From Pyronema omphalodes (lineage: Eukaryota > Ascomycota > Pezizomycetes > Pezizales > Pyronemataceae): a stretch of DNA of 64,000 nucleotides. A program made the position numbers and the translations under genes. Below are positions 9,523 to 19,149 of the stretch, in pieces. The notes below the pieces were generated by a model. It was not told the origin of the DNA. It ran no database searches and saw only the letters and a list, made by a program, of their open reading frames with translations. Location of the stretch: NCBI GenBank assembly GCA_024516155.1, contig JAJJXM010000001.1, positions 930,001 to 994,000 on the forward strand, given 5' to 3'. Position 1 is the first letter of the stretch, and the number at the start of each line of letters is the position of its first letter.

Positions 9523-12516
9523 ATGCAACGCTGTTTCCGCCGTTTCCACGGCACTCTACCCTCAGCGGGTGCCTCACTCAAAGACACCCTCCGTCTCCCT
9601 ACGACAACCTTCCCGATCGTACCCAGCGACTCAAAGACCGAGCGCGCTTCCCTCCTCAAAAAAATCACCTCCGATCTCTACATACAGCAATCGCAACGAG
9701 ATGATGCTCCTACGTTTATTCTTCATGACGGTCCCCCATATGCGAATGGCGCCCTACATATCGGTCATGCTTTGAATAAGATTTTGAAGGATATTATAAA
9801 CCGTGTCCAGGTACTAGAGGGAAAGAAGGTCGTCTTTCAGCCAGGTTGGGACTGCCATGGTCTCCCGATTGAGCTCAAGGCATTACAAGCCAAGCAAGAG
9901 AAATCTGGAACTAAGCTCGACAAGTCGGCGGCAAAAGCAGCAAAGGGTGCTGTGGAGATGGGAAAGTCTATGTCACCTCTAGAGATCAGGGGGATTGCTA
10001 GAGAGTTAGCAAGTGGAACAATTGAGCAGCAAATGTCGAATTTTAAGGATTGGGGTATTATGGCGGATTGGGAGGGAAAATATGTTACCATGGATAAAGA
10101 CTATGAAATGAGACAATTAGAGGTTTTTCGGGATATGTTGAAGAAGGGACTCATTTATAGGAAGAATAGGCCGGTGTATTGGTCCCCGTCAAGTGGAAGT
10201 GCTCTGGCTGAGGCGGAACTTGAATATGATCCAGCATATAAATCACAGTCGGCTTTTGTTAAATTCCCGTTACAGCAAGATATTGGAGGACAGAAGGATG
10301 TCAGTGCGGTCATCTGGACTACAACTCCTTGGACGATACCGGCGAATAAAGCTATCGCAGTAGGAGAAGAGATTGAATACTGCATTGTGCAATCTGCAAA
10401 GCATGGAAAGCTTCTAATTGCTTCCGAAGCTATTGCCGACCTTCAGAAGAAGCTTGAGGAAGAATTTACCGTTATTGCTGGCCCCATGCCTGGTACTGAG
10501 CTCGTCGGATTAAACTACACCCACCCCCTCCTCTCCGAAGCTGCCCCGCAGCCCATCCTTTCTGCCGACTTTGTCACCGCTGAATCCGGTACTGGTCTCG
10601 TTCACCTCGCTCCCGGACATGGAATGGACGACTATCTCGTCTGTCTTAAGCACGAAATCCCCCCGTTCTCTCCAGTTGACAACAACGGTTGCTACACTGC
10701 GGATACTCTGCCTTCCCTCGTTGGAAAAGAGGTCCTCTATGGTGGTCAAAAAGCTGTCATTGCTCTTATGGAAGAGTCCAACTGCCTCATTTTTCAACAC
10801 AAATTTGAACATAAATACCCTCTCGACTGGCGGACGAAATCCCCCGTTATCGTCCGCGCAACCGCCCAATGGTTTGCCAACGCTGGTGGAATTAAAGAGG
10901 CCGCCCAAACAGCTTTAGAGAACGTCAATTTCCTCCCTAAAACCGGAGCAACAAGACTGAACTCATTTGTCCAAAACCGCAGCGAATGGTGTATCTCTCG
11001 TCAACGAGCTTGGGGAGTTCCCATCCCTGCTCTCTACGATGCAGAGTCCGGAGAACCTTTATTGACTGAGGAGAGCGTAAACCACATCATCAGTGTCCTC
11101 AACGAAAAGGGCACTGACTCCTGGTTCGACCCCTCTGTGCCAAACGAGGTATTTGTTTCCCCAGAATTCGCCAATAATGGGAAGCAATACATCAGAGGTA
11201 AAGAAACTATGGATGTTTGGTTTGACTCTGGAACCTCCTGGGCTACTTTAGCAAGCCGCTTGGGACAGCCTGATGTCACGGCTGATATCTACCTCGAAGG
11301 CTCCGATCAGCACCGTGGATGGTTCCAGTCATCTTTGATCACCTCTCTTGCAACCCGTGAGCAAGCTCCCTTTAAGCAAGTTATCACCCACGGTTTCATC
11401 TTGGATGGAAAGGGAAAGAAAATGTCCAAATCCCTCGGCAACGTGGTATCACCATCCGACTTAACCCTCAAAGCTCCTACCGATATCAACCTCCCCAAGC
11501 CGCAGAAGCCGTTAGCTAAGATGCAGCGTATTGACATCTTGCGCTTGTGGGTTGCTTTTTGCGACTTTACCCGCGATATTTCAGTCGGTCCTAAGGTTGT
11601 TTCCCAGGTCCACGAAATTCTTCGCAAAGCTCGTGTCACAACGCGATTCTGCCTCGGAGTTCTAGAAGATTGGGATGGTATCTACACTCCCTACTCAGAG
11701 CTCGGAAAACTAGATAAAATTGCTCTCGCCCACCTTGCTCAGGTAAACAACAAAGTTAGGGAGTCCTATGCACAATACAACTTCAACAAAGCTGTCTCGG
11801 CCTTGGCTCAGTACACCACCAACGACTTATCCGCATTCTACTTGGACGTTATTAAAGACCGCGTTTACACCTTATCTCCCGAGGACCCGTCTAGACGCAG
11901 TGCCCAAACCACTATTGCCTATGTTCTGAGGAACTACCTCTCCCTACTTTCTCCCCTCATTCCGCTCCTCGTTCAGGAGGTCTGGTCCCACGCCCCTAAG
12001 TCACTCCTCAAATCCACCCCTCAGGAGGAACGACAGATGCTGGAATACTTCTCCGCCGCCGAAGGTTGGGAGATGAACTGGGCGGACGAGAAATTAATTA
12101 CGGATTTCGAGAACTTGAAGACATTACATGATGCTGTGAAGCAGGGTATCGAGCGTGCTAAGACAGCGGGAAATGCAAAGGTTAACCTTGAGGCCGGTGT
12201 TGAGCTTGTGGTACCGAAGGCAGGGTACGCGGAGAAGTTCGTTAAGAGCTATCTTGAGGAATTGGAACAGTTGGCTATTGTTTCTGATGTATCAGTGGTG
12301 GTTGAGGGCGAGGAATGCATGGCGGCCAAAGAAGAGGTGGCTTGGTGTGAGAAGGTGGATGCGGTGATTGCGGGGACAAAGGTACAGGTTAATGTTAGGA
12401 AGGCGAAAGGAGAGAAGTGTAAGAGATGCTGGAAATATAAAGCGCCGACGGTGGGAACAGTTTGTGAGAGGTGTATGGATGTTTTGAAGGGGATTGGATA
12501 TAGTGGAGAGATCTAA
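9523..12516 (+). CDS. ISM1: Isoleucyl-tRNA synthetase, mitochondrial
   Basis: Class I aminoacyl-tRNA synthetase that charges tRNA-Ile in mitochondria. Intronless, 997 aa. The N-terminal stretch (about 1-45; MQRCFRRFHGT...) is basic and Ser/Thr-rich, as expected of a mitochondrial presequence. The HIGH motif is at residues 79-82 within HDGPPYANGALHIGHALN, and KMSKS at about 634 within GKKMSKSLGNVVSP. The editing domain (GTGLVHLAPGHGMDDY) and the tRNA-binding WFDSGTSW region are present. The C-terminus has a bacterial-type zinc site, CKRCW...CERC (about 966-984). The bacterial-like length and zinc end distinguish it from the larger cytosolic enzyme. The ATG at 9523 was chosen because it alone adds a plausible presequence. 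Confidence 0.96.
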   Translation: MQRCFRRFHGTLPSAGASLKDTLRLPTTTFPIVPSDSKTERASLLKKITSDLYIQQSQRDDAPTFILHDGPPYANGALHIGHALNKILKDIINRVQVLEGKKVVFQPGWDCHGLPIELKALQAKQEKSGTKLDKSAAKAAKGAVEMGKSMSPLEIRGIARELASGTIEQQMSNFKDWGIMADWEGKYVTMDKDYEMRQLEVFRDMLKKGLIYRKNRPVYWSPSSGSALAEAELEYDPAYKSQSAFVKFPLQQDIGGQKDVSAVIWTTTPWTIPANKAIAVGEEIEYCIVQSAKHGKLLIASEAIADLQKKLEEEFTVIAGPMPGTELVGLNYTHPLLSEAAPQPILSADFVTAESGTGLVHLAPGHGMDDYLVCLKHEIPPFSPVDNNGCYTADTLPSLVGKEVLYGGQKAVIALMEESNCLIFQHKFEHKYPLDWRTKSPVIVRATAQWFANAGGIKEAAQTALENVNFLPKTGATRLNSFVQNRSEWCISRQRAWGVPIPALYDAESGEPLLTEESVNHIISVLNEKGTDSWFDPSVPNEVFVSPEFANNGKQYIRGKETMDVWFDSGTSWATLASRLGQPDVTADIYLEGSDQHRGWFQSSLITSLATREQAPFKQVITHGFILDGKGKKMSKSLGNVVSPSDLTLKAPTDINLPKPQKPLAKMQRIDILRLWVAFCDFTRDISVGPKVVSQVHEILRKARVTTRFCLGVLEDWDGIYTPYSELGKLDKIALAHLAQVNNKVRESYAQYNFNKAVSALAQYTTNDLSAFYLDVIKDRVYTLSPEDPSRRSAQTTIAYVLRNYLSLLSPLIPLLVQEVWSHAPKSLLKSTPQEERQMLEYFSAAEGWEMNWADEKLITDFENLKTLHDAVKQGIERAKTAGNAKVNLEAGVELVVPKAGYAEKFVKSYLEELEQLAIVSDVSVVVEGEECMAAKEEVAWCEKVDAVIAGTKVQVNVRKAKGEKCKRCWKYKAPTVGTVCERCMDVLKGIGYSGEI

Positions 12517-12756
12517 GGAGATATCATTAGAGATGAAGTTTGTGATACGATGTTTATTTTAGAGAGAGCTTGTAAGATATAAAAAGTATTTTGGAAGAAT
12601 TGAATGTTAGAAGAAACGGAAAATTATCCCCTTTTCAATCCACTGATCTTTTGGTTCGATTGATACCTATTTCTCAATTGCCGCAACTCAATACAGTAGA
12701 TTCGTAAAGACAAAGACAGAAGTCAAATAACCGTTCCCGCCTCCCATCTTACTGCT

Positions 12757-13008
12757 TTACCAGCATTTCTCCCAGGTCCCACCGTACGACCTACAATGAA
12801 ACCCAGGGCAACACTGTTTGGTATCGAAGCATGCTGTTCCTCGCGGTCTACACTTTTGCTGCCTGGCAACTAGTTGCTATTTACTTTTAGCTCTGTACTA
12901 AACATTAATTTCTCTGTGAATAAAACTACATACCTCATTAGGCTCGGATATCGGCGTTGCAGTAGCGGTAAGAACGAAGAAGAGAGAAGTGAGGACGAGG
13001 AACTTCAT
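12757..13008 (-). CDS. Small secreted six-cysteine knottin-like protein (copy 1)
   Basis: Not in the usual ORF size range because it is split. Minus-strand exons 12934-13008 (25 codons) and 12757-12876 (39 codons plus stop) flank a 57-bp phase-0 intron (GTATGT...AATAG), giving 64 aa. Exon 1 is a signal peptide (MKFLVLTSLFFVLTATA). Exon 2 carries all six cysteines at residues 34, 41, 47, 48, 53 and 63, i.e. C-x6-C-x5-CC-x4-C-x9-C, the spacing of an inhibitor-cystine-knot fold. A second gene of the same build lies 0.9 kb away on the same strand. Such peptides serve as effectors, antimicrobials or protease inhibitors in various organisms; no specific function can be assigned. Structure seen directly; fold inferred. 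Confidence 0.8.
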
Positions 13009-13882
13009 AGCTGCAGTTGTTGGATGAGGAATTGAATGGTGTTGATGTAGATGTAGTAGGATAGTTCTCTTTTTTTGGTGGAAAATTTGGGGAATTATAT
13101 ATTGCTACCTCCGGCTAGGATGTATGATATTTTGAAGGCTTGTTTTGTGGTATATTCTGTGCTTCTCCGCTCCGGGCCGTCTTTGTTGCATACATATGCT
13201 GATTGCCGAAGATATGGCTTACCGCTCTAGTAGGCGTTATTTATTCAAACTGTTCCTGCGTTCGGTATACTAAAATAAGTACACCCTGTAGTATCAAACA
13301 AGTTGATAACGGGAGTGGACATCGAGCGGTCGTTTTTGGTAATGACGATACTGTATGTAATTTGCCTATCATACATAAATACGAGGCCTTTCGATAAGAT
13401 AGCGTGATTCTAGGCTTCTGGATTCTGGCTGCTGGTTCAGTGTAATCAATATTGCAAACTGCTGATTCTGTAAAGGTATGTCTATGTAGCGGTGGGAACG
13501 GGAGGTTGTCGATTATGCGATTATCCGAAAACTTGTACTATCAAACTTAGGGTTGAGTCATCGAGTGATTTTATATGGTTTGGAAATATGCAATCATTTT
13601 CAACGTTCAAACACAGATAGAGAAAATATCGTACTGAGTAGCGATATCATTAAGTTAAAATATTGAAGGGGTACTTTGCATTCAAGAAATGAGAGATTTT
13701 CGAAGATTATCCTTATGAGTTGGGTTATAGTACTACTTCCAGCAAAATATGACAAGCATAGCAACTCCATCCAGCATCTCATTCACACGATTTCTTCATA
13801 ACCACAAGATTATACACCCAGAGCTAGAGCTATATTGTTAGTAAACTGAAGGTGGTTCTAGATAACCGGAATCTTGCTTACC
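13009..13882. other. Intergenic between the two knottin-like genes
   Basis: AT-rich 0.87 kb that must contain the copy 1 promoter. A likely 3'-UTR intron of copy 2 lies at 13830-13881 (GTAAGC...TACTAAC...ATAG). No other gene recognised. Confidence 0.5.
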
Positions 13883-14221
13883 TCAAACTTGAACACTCTG
13901 GCACCACTTCTCATTGTTGATCTGCCTGCCGACATTGGGACGGATACGTGCTACACACTGAAGGGGTGAACAGCATGAGCGGTGACCGACTCCACAGGCG
14001 CTTCCAGCTGTGTCGCTGCAGTTGACCTTCTTTTTACGGGGAGGGGGTCCGGAGTTGGGCTTCGTTTGCTGGTTATTTATCAGTTCTGAATTTTATGGAT
14101 ACTGAAGGAAGGAAGTTGGATTTACCCTAGTCTCAAGTCCGGAACCATCAACTATGGGCCCAGGTGCGGCAATGGCAATGAGGGCAAAGATGAAGGGGAT
14201 GATGGCAAGGGAGAATTTCAT
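13883..14221 (-). CDS. Small secreted six-cysteine knottin-like protein (copy 2)
   Basis: Minus-strand exons 14126-14221 (32 codons) and 13883-14068 (61 codons plus stop), separated by a 57-bp phase-0 intron (GTAAAT...ACCAG), give 93 aa. Exon 1 encodes a signal peptide (MKFSLAIIPFIFALIAIAA). Exon 2 has a Pro/Lys-rich stretch, then cysteines at residues 49, 57, 64, 65, 70 and 88: C-x7-C-x6-CC-x4-C-x17-C. This is the same cysteine-knot order as copy 1, with a longer last loop. Matching intron length, phase and position argue for common ancestry by tandem duplication. A strong donor (GTAAGC) begins one base after the TGA, suggesting a 3'-UTR intron. Function unknown; secretion and disulfide fold are inferred from sequence. 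Confidence 0.8.
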
Positions 14222-15479
14222 GGTTTTGGCGTTCAGGTTGTGTTTGGTTGTTGAGTTGTTATGAGTATTTGATTGTACTTTGAGGGATCTATTGAAGTGA
14301 ATTGTGCTGTGAGTATAAAGATATATCTAGCAGAGAAAATCGTACGGCTTTTATACTGATATTCTTTGAATATTTTCGAAGTGATGTGGATGTTACTAGT
14401 CCTTCTTTGGTGATGTTGTACCAGGTATTCAAATGTCTTCAGCTTTCTTTCGGGCTTTTGCGACTGTATAGAGACTCCAGAACGCCTCGTTTTCGTGCCG
14501 TGTACTGTCTTCAGCTGTATCTGACAAGTATTGTGCCCGCTTCTAGACTTCTTCGCTTGTATCCCGACAATGGTTCTACAATCCTACAACTTCTCACATA
14601 ACTGCTGATGGTCCAGCTAGCGAGTAAGCAGCAGTACATCCTGTAACTCAATTGGATGACTAGTCTTCATGGATACTACCTTAGCGGGTCCTCCGGGCTT
14701 CTGCGCTTGTGTTTAGACTTCGGCTACAGCTTATTTTCGTGCCGCCGCGTGTTGTCGTCAGCCTTATAAGGCAAGTATTCTATCCGCATTTAGACTTCTT
14801 CGCTTGTATCCTGACGATGGTTACACAATCTTGCCTTACCTAATGTACATACAAATTCCAACGCACCCTGGCTAATCCCAAAGTTGGAATTCTAGTATGT
14901 AAGTGGCGGTGCATGTTGTGACTTGACTGGATATTAATTCAATCAGCTTTCAGCTGCCAAGAGCTAACTTTGCGTGGCTTAAACGCCCCTTTGAATTCAT
15001 GGTCGGCAACGTTAGCGCAATGGCAACGTATGTCGTGGCTCGGTGTACTTCGAGCAGTATTTGAAAGTGTATGGACCGGTATTTAGGGTACGTATGTGTT
15101 GAGGCTTGCCTCGTGGCGTATCTTCTGCTTTGCGTTCACTTTAGAGGGAGATCAAGTTTATACGACAATTGGACAACTATCATCCGCCGTTTATTAATAT
15201 AAACTTTTGTCCAACATTTGGAATGCAATAGTACGGCGTGGTCATTGTCTCACAGATTAAAATTCTAGACTTCTGTGATAATATCACGCTATTCTAATTC
15301 AGAGTGTCAAATACTTGTACAGAGCCACACATGAAAGGTCGATTGAACCAAGCGGAAGCATAACTCAGAAGACGCCGTAATATTTTGTTATTTATCGTTG
15401 TGAATTTTATTTGGGGGTTATGTGGCTTGGGAAGTTGTTGCTGGTAAGAAAACCCGGTACAGAAGCGGACGCTATAGCT
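14222..15479. other. Repeat-bearing spacer upstream of knottin-like copy 2
   Basis: Holds two diverged direct repeats of about 147 bp (about 14446-14593 and 14690-14836) and one member (about 14868-15010) of a longer repeat pair whose partner is at about 16050-16190. No intact reading frame was recognised. Confidence 0.55.
14446..14836. repeat. Diverged direct repeat, two copies of about 147 bp
   Basis: 'cgggcttttgcgactgt...' at about 14450 and 'cgggcttctgcgcttgt...' at about 14694 continue in parallel through 'ttttcgtgccg', 'gacaagtatt' / 'ggcaagtatt' and 'tagacttcttcgcttgtatc' (14544 and 14791). Offset is close to 247 bp. Identity is partial, so the duplication is old. Confidence 0.75.
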
Positions 15480-16190
15480 CCACATATTCTCCCAAGTTAC
15501 ATGTATTGCGTCGTCTCTGCACAAGGTAAGGCTTTGGTCTGCTTTACATACATCTATTGGTTTATCAGTTCTTGTCCATGAAATTTTAATGGGTGGGATT
15601 GGGTATAATATATCCAAAATCCCAGCACCTCTTGGAACAACGGGCTCGGAAACAGCAAGGCAGGAAGAGTAAAAACAAAGTGGATAACAGCGATAGTGAA
15701 CTTCATTATTACGATTTTGAGGAAGAAGGTTAGATAAATGAATTGTAGTGGCAGCTCGATTGTGATGTGTGGATGAGATATTTCGGTTCGAGGAAAACAC
15801 ATGCCTTTTGTAACAGCTACGTCGAGTATCTTCAAATCTATGTAGGGATATATCGCCAGTTAGTCTTGTATTACTTCTATATCAAGCAGAGTAAACATGC
15901 GAATATCGTCAACTGTATTTCAATTACTCATTATTTTTGTGGTGTGTGTTATCTTCAGTTGAGTACATACTTGATCGGCGCTTTGTCCGCGTGTAGGCCT
16001 TCCTGATTCCCAATGTTGGACCAACAGCTTGACGTTTTCCAATGTTATTGTTGACTAATCTCAAAGTTTATAGTCTTGTAAAGAAGTGGTAGTGAATTAT
16101 TGACTCCATTGGATGTTAATTGATCAGGTTTCAGCTGCCAAGATATAAATTTGTGGCTTAAACGTACGCCTTGTCCCTCTATCGGAGCGG
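14868..16190. repeat. Dispersed repeat pair flanking the decayed third knottin copy
   Basis: Segments about 14868-15010 and 16050-16190 share 'taat(c)ccaaagtt', 'ggatattaattcaatcagct' / 'ggatgttaattgatcaggt', 'ttcagctgccaaga' and 'gtggcttaaacg', in the same order and orientation. They lie upstream of copy 2 and of the decayed copy, as expected if gene and flank were duplicated together. Confidence 0.65.
15480..15706 (-). pseudogene. Decayed third knottin-like secreted gene
   Basis: Reading minus from 15706, MKFTIAVIHFVFTL starts a signal peptide like those of the two intact neighbours. A frame shift is then needed to reach a stretch like the SEP end of copy 1. The intron end 'aactgataaaccaatag' matches copy 2 ('aactgataaataaccag'), and the next exon starts with Gln-Thr-Lys, as in copy 2. 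A stop soon follows, the CC pair is missing, and the region matching the copy 1 C-terminus (TWEKCW) reads TWENMW, with the last cysteine lost. It therefore looks like a broken paralogue rather than a gene. Confidence is moderate because the alignment was made by eye. Confidence 0.5.
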
Positions 16191-16634
16191 TGGTGGTGGC
16201 GTAACTGGCAATTCGGTTAAACCATATTGCTGGCAGAAAACTATGAAAAGCTATACCGTCTATTCAGTGGTAAATTCCAGAAAAATGTTTTTTTTATGTA
16301 AACTCTGACCACATGCGGTCATGCGCGCTTACTCGTGTCTCACAGACCGAGTGATGCCGTGTGTCCATTTAGTGATGTCAGATATATACATGTTTGTGCC
16401 GTGTGAATCTCCCAAACGCATCAAGAAAAACAGCCGATTTAATTGAAATTCTTAATAACAATTGCTGTGGATTATTCCAATTTATTTATATCGCATTTTG
16501 AGCATCTATTAGGAAACAGCATGCATGATGACGAACACTGTTACATTGGCTCCACCAACCAACCCTAAGCTCCGTAGAGCTTATCCGAAGCTCTTGCAGT
16601 AACCCCACATCATCATCTTCAACTTTCATCCATC
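15707..16634. other. Intergenic upstream of the PEP-hydrolase-like gene
   Basis: AT-rich. Contains the right member of the dispersed repeat (about 16050-16190). The last 120 bp before 16635 look like an ordinary promoter and leader. No other gene seen. Confidence 0.55.
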
Positions 16635-17548
16635 ATGTCTCGCCCAACAAACAGAACCGAAGCTCTCACCCGTCTTCATGCGACTATTGCAACTAACAAA
16701 GCTATCCTTGGTGCCGGAGCCGGTAAGTTTTCCTACAATGCCCACATCGCTGCGTTATCTAAAATAATCCTGCCCTAGGTATCGGTCTCTCTGCCAAGTG
16801 CCTCGAGGCCGGTGGTGCCGATCTATTGATTTTGTACAATAGCGGCCGATTCCGAATGGCCGGTCGTGGTTCCCTCGCTGGTCTCATGCCCTATGGTGAT
16901 GCCAATGCAATCCTTCTAAATATGGCCAATGAAATCCTTCCTGTCGTCTCCCACACTCCTGTACTTGCGGGAGTCTGTGGAACAGATCCATTCCGACACA
17001 TCCCATCATTCTTGAAGAAGCTTAAGGAAATGGGGTTTTGTGGGGTTCAGAACTTCCCTACAGTGGGGTTATATGATGGAAACTTCAGAATCAATTTGGA
17101 GGAAACTGGAATGGGTTATGAGTTGGAAGTTGACATGATTCGGGAGGCAAGGAGGCTGGATATGTTGACATGCCCGTATGTCTTCAACGAAGACGAAGCA
17201 CGGCGGATGGTGCTGGCTGGAGCAGATGTGATTGTGGTACATTTGGGGTTGACTACGAAGGGAAAGATTGGAGCTACAACTGCAATGACATTGGAGACGG
17301 CGGCAGAAAGATTACAGAGTATTGCGGATGCGGCGTGGTCGGTGGATAGGAAAAGCATGGGTATGGATGAGGTGATTGTATTGGTGCATGGTGGACCAGT
17401 TGCTGAGAGAGAGGACGCGGAGTTTGTTCTGGATAGAACTACGGGTGTAAAAGGTTTTTTTGGTGCCAGTTCACTGGAGAGATTGCCGGTGGAGGTTGCA
17501 CTGGAAGAGACTGCGAAGGGATTCAAGAGTCTGGAGATTAAGCAGTAG
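16635..17548 (+). CDS. PEP-hydrolase-like TIM-barrel protein
   Basis: Exons 16635-16722 and 16779-17548 (56-bp intron, GTAAGT...CCTAG) give 285 aa. The protein matches the TIM-barrel signal transduction / phosphoenolpyruvate hydrolase-like family, which in fungi occurs alone or fused to a Tm-1-like domain; here it stands alone. Recognisable segments are ILGAGAGIGLSAKCLEAGGADLL and NSGRFRMAGRGSLAGLMPYGDAN near the N-terminus, GVCGTDPFRH, GFCGVQNFPTVGLYDGNFR, and VHGGPVAEREDAEFVL with GFFGASSLERLPVE at the C-terminus. The barrel appears complete. Enzymatic activity of the fungal members is not well established, so the name is a family label. An aldo/keto reductase follows 0.4 kb downstream on the same strand. 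Confidence 0.85.
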
Positions 17549-17968
17549 GGCTATAGTATTACCATAGCACGAAGCACAAATCCCGAAGTATTATTCAGAA
17601 TTATTGAAGGCTAGTTACTCTAATTGGGCTAGACATGAAAATGGATGTCACAGCTTAAGATGATTATCTTTAGTTGTTGCAATGATTGCTACAAGCAGCT
17701 CGTTTCCAGAGTCAATTTTAGCATGTAAACCATCTCGAGACAGGAGCCCAATAATCATTTGGAGCATATGATAAGAATCAGAGAGCGTGTGCTCCAATTC
17801 CGTTCCTGGAATCTCGCCGACCCTGTAAGGCACATCGCGCTAATTATTGCTTAACCCCACCGTTTGCCGTAATGATGTCACCGTTAACTCCGACATCTCC
17901 AAGAAATATCATCGACCATATATTCCTTCATCCAATTCCAACCTCATCCTTTTATGAACTCCCTAAAA
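17549..17968. other. Intergenic, aldo/keto reductase promoter
   Basis: About 0.4 kb. The 3' flank of the TIM-barrel gene and a CT-rich leader before 17969. No feature recognised. Confidence 0.55.
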
Positions 17969-18902
17969 ATGACCTTTACAACAGCTAGTAAACTTACTGT
18001 CCGTCTTCCATCCATCTCTCAAAATTTTGTAATTCCTAACTAACCCTCATAGCTCTCCAATGGCGCCACCATCCCCCGCATCCACCTCGGTGTCTACATG
18101 ATGACCTCAAACGAAGCAGAACGATCTGTTAAAGCCGCACTTGCCAATGGTTACCGTGGTATCGACTCTGCACAATGGTATGCCAATGAAGCAGCCTGTG
18201 GTGCCGCAATTGACCGCTCCGGAATCCCCCGCTCTGAGATTTTCTATACCACCAAGCTGCAAACCAACACCTCTTATGATGCTACTCGTGCGGCAATCAA
18301 GACATCATTGAAGAAGAGTGGGATGGATTATATCGATCTATATCTTCTCCATTCTCCCTACGGAGGGCCTCAAAAGCGTGCCGAATGCTGGAGAGCAGTA
18401 GAAGATGCTGTCTTGGAGGGGGAGGTAAGGAGTGCCGGTGTTTCCAACTTCGGAGTCAAGCACATAAAAGAGATGTTAGATCGTGGCGTACGGATTAAGC
18501 CAGTGGTGAACCAGATTGAGGTGCATCCGTTCAATCAGAACCGGGAGATCGTGGAGTATTGCAAGGAACAGGGAATTGTTATAGAGGCGTATGCACCGCT
18601 TGTTAGGGGGATGAGGATGCGGCATTCAGTTTTGGGAGAGGTTGCTAGAAAGTATGGGGCTACACCAGCGCAGGTTCTTGTGAGGTGGGGACTCCAGATG
18701 GGATTTGTAGTGCTACCAAAGAGTACGAAGGAACATAGAATCAAGGAGAATGCGGATGTTGCTGGATTTGAAATTGGAGAGGAGGATATGCAGAAGCTGG
18801 CGGAGCTAGATGAGGGGTTGGTCACTGGTGAGTACGATTCATGGACTGGTAATAGGTTGATACTGACAGGAGACAGATTGGGACCCCACGGACGCGGCAT
18901 AG
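17969..18902 (+). CDS. Aldo/keto reductase
   Basis: NAD(P)H-dependent carbonyl reductase of the AKR superfamily. Three exons, 17969-17998, 18053-18827 and 18877-18902, give 276 aa, a normal AKR length. The short first exon (MTFTTASKLT) joins LSNGATIPRIHLGVY. Its donor, GTCCGT, is weak, but the acceptor has a good CTAACTAAC branch. The last intron (18828-18876, GTGAGT...TACTGAC...ACAG) converts a run-on frame into the canonical C-terminus DWDPTDAA. The catalytic tetrad is visible as D48, Y53, K78 (TTKL) and H110 (LLHSP). Cofactor motifs LPKS and NADV follow. Reading straight through would add about 80 unrelated residues, which was rejected. Substrate unknown. It may be co-regulated with the preceding TIM-barrel gene, but nothing proves it. 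Confidence 0.88.
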
Positions 18903-19149
18903 ATGAGAATATGGTCCATGAAACGTTTATATCCAAGAGTTTCAGTAGAAAAAGGTATTTCGGCATTAGTTATTTTGTTACTGATGGTCACTATGTTGTC
19001 GTAATCCACTACTTTGGCTTCAACGGTGCTTTAAAGCAAATTCTCCATACACCGTCAAAAGTTAGCCGGTTGTTCCCTGACTATCTCCTGAGGCGTTGAA
19101 AGGTACAAAATATTTATAAAGAGTCGAGATCTCGGAAGAGAAAAAGATA

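Noticed and set aside
15294..15835. Minus-strand 168- and 93-codon frames
   Set aside because: These read through intron and broken exons of the decayed third peptide copy; neither alone makes a plausible protein.
18903..19099. Run-on C-terminus of the aldo/keto reductase
   Set aside because: The 49-bp intron with GTGAGT donor and TACTGAC branch gives the canonical DWDPTDAA end and a normal length; the run-on residues are intron and 3' UTR.
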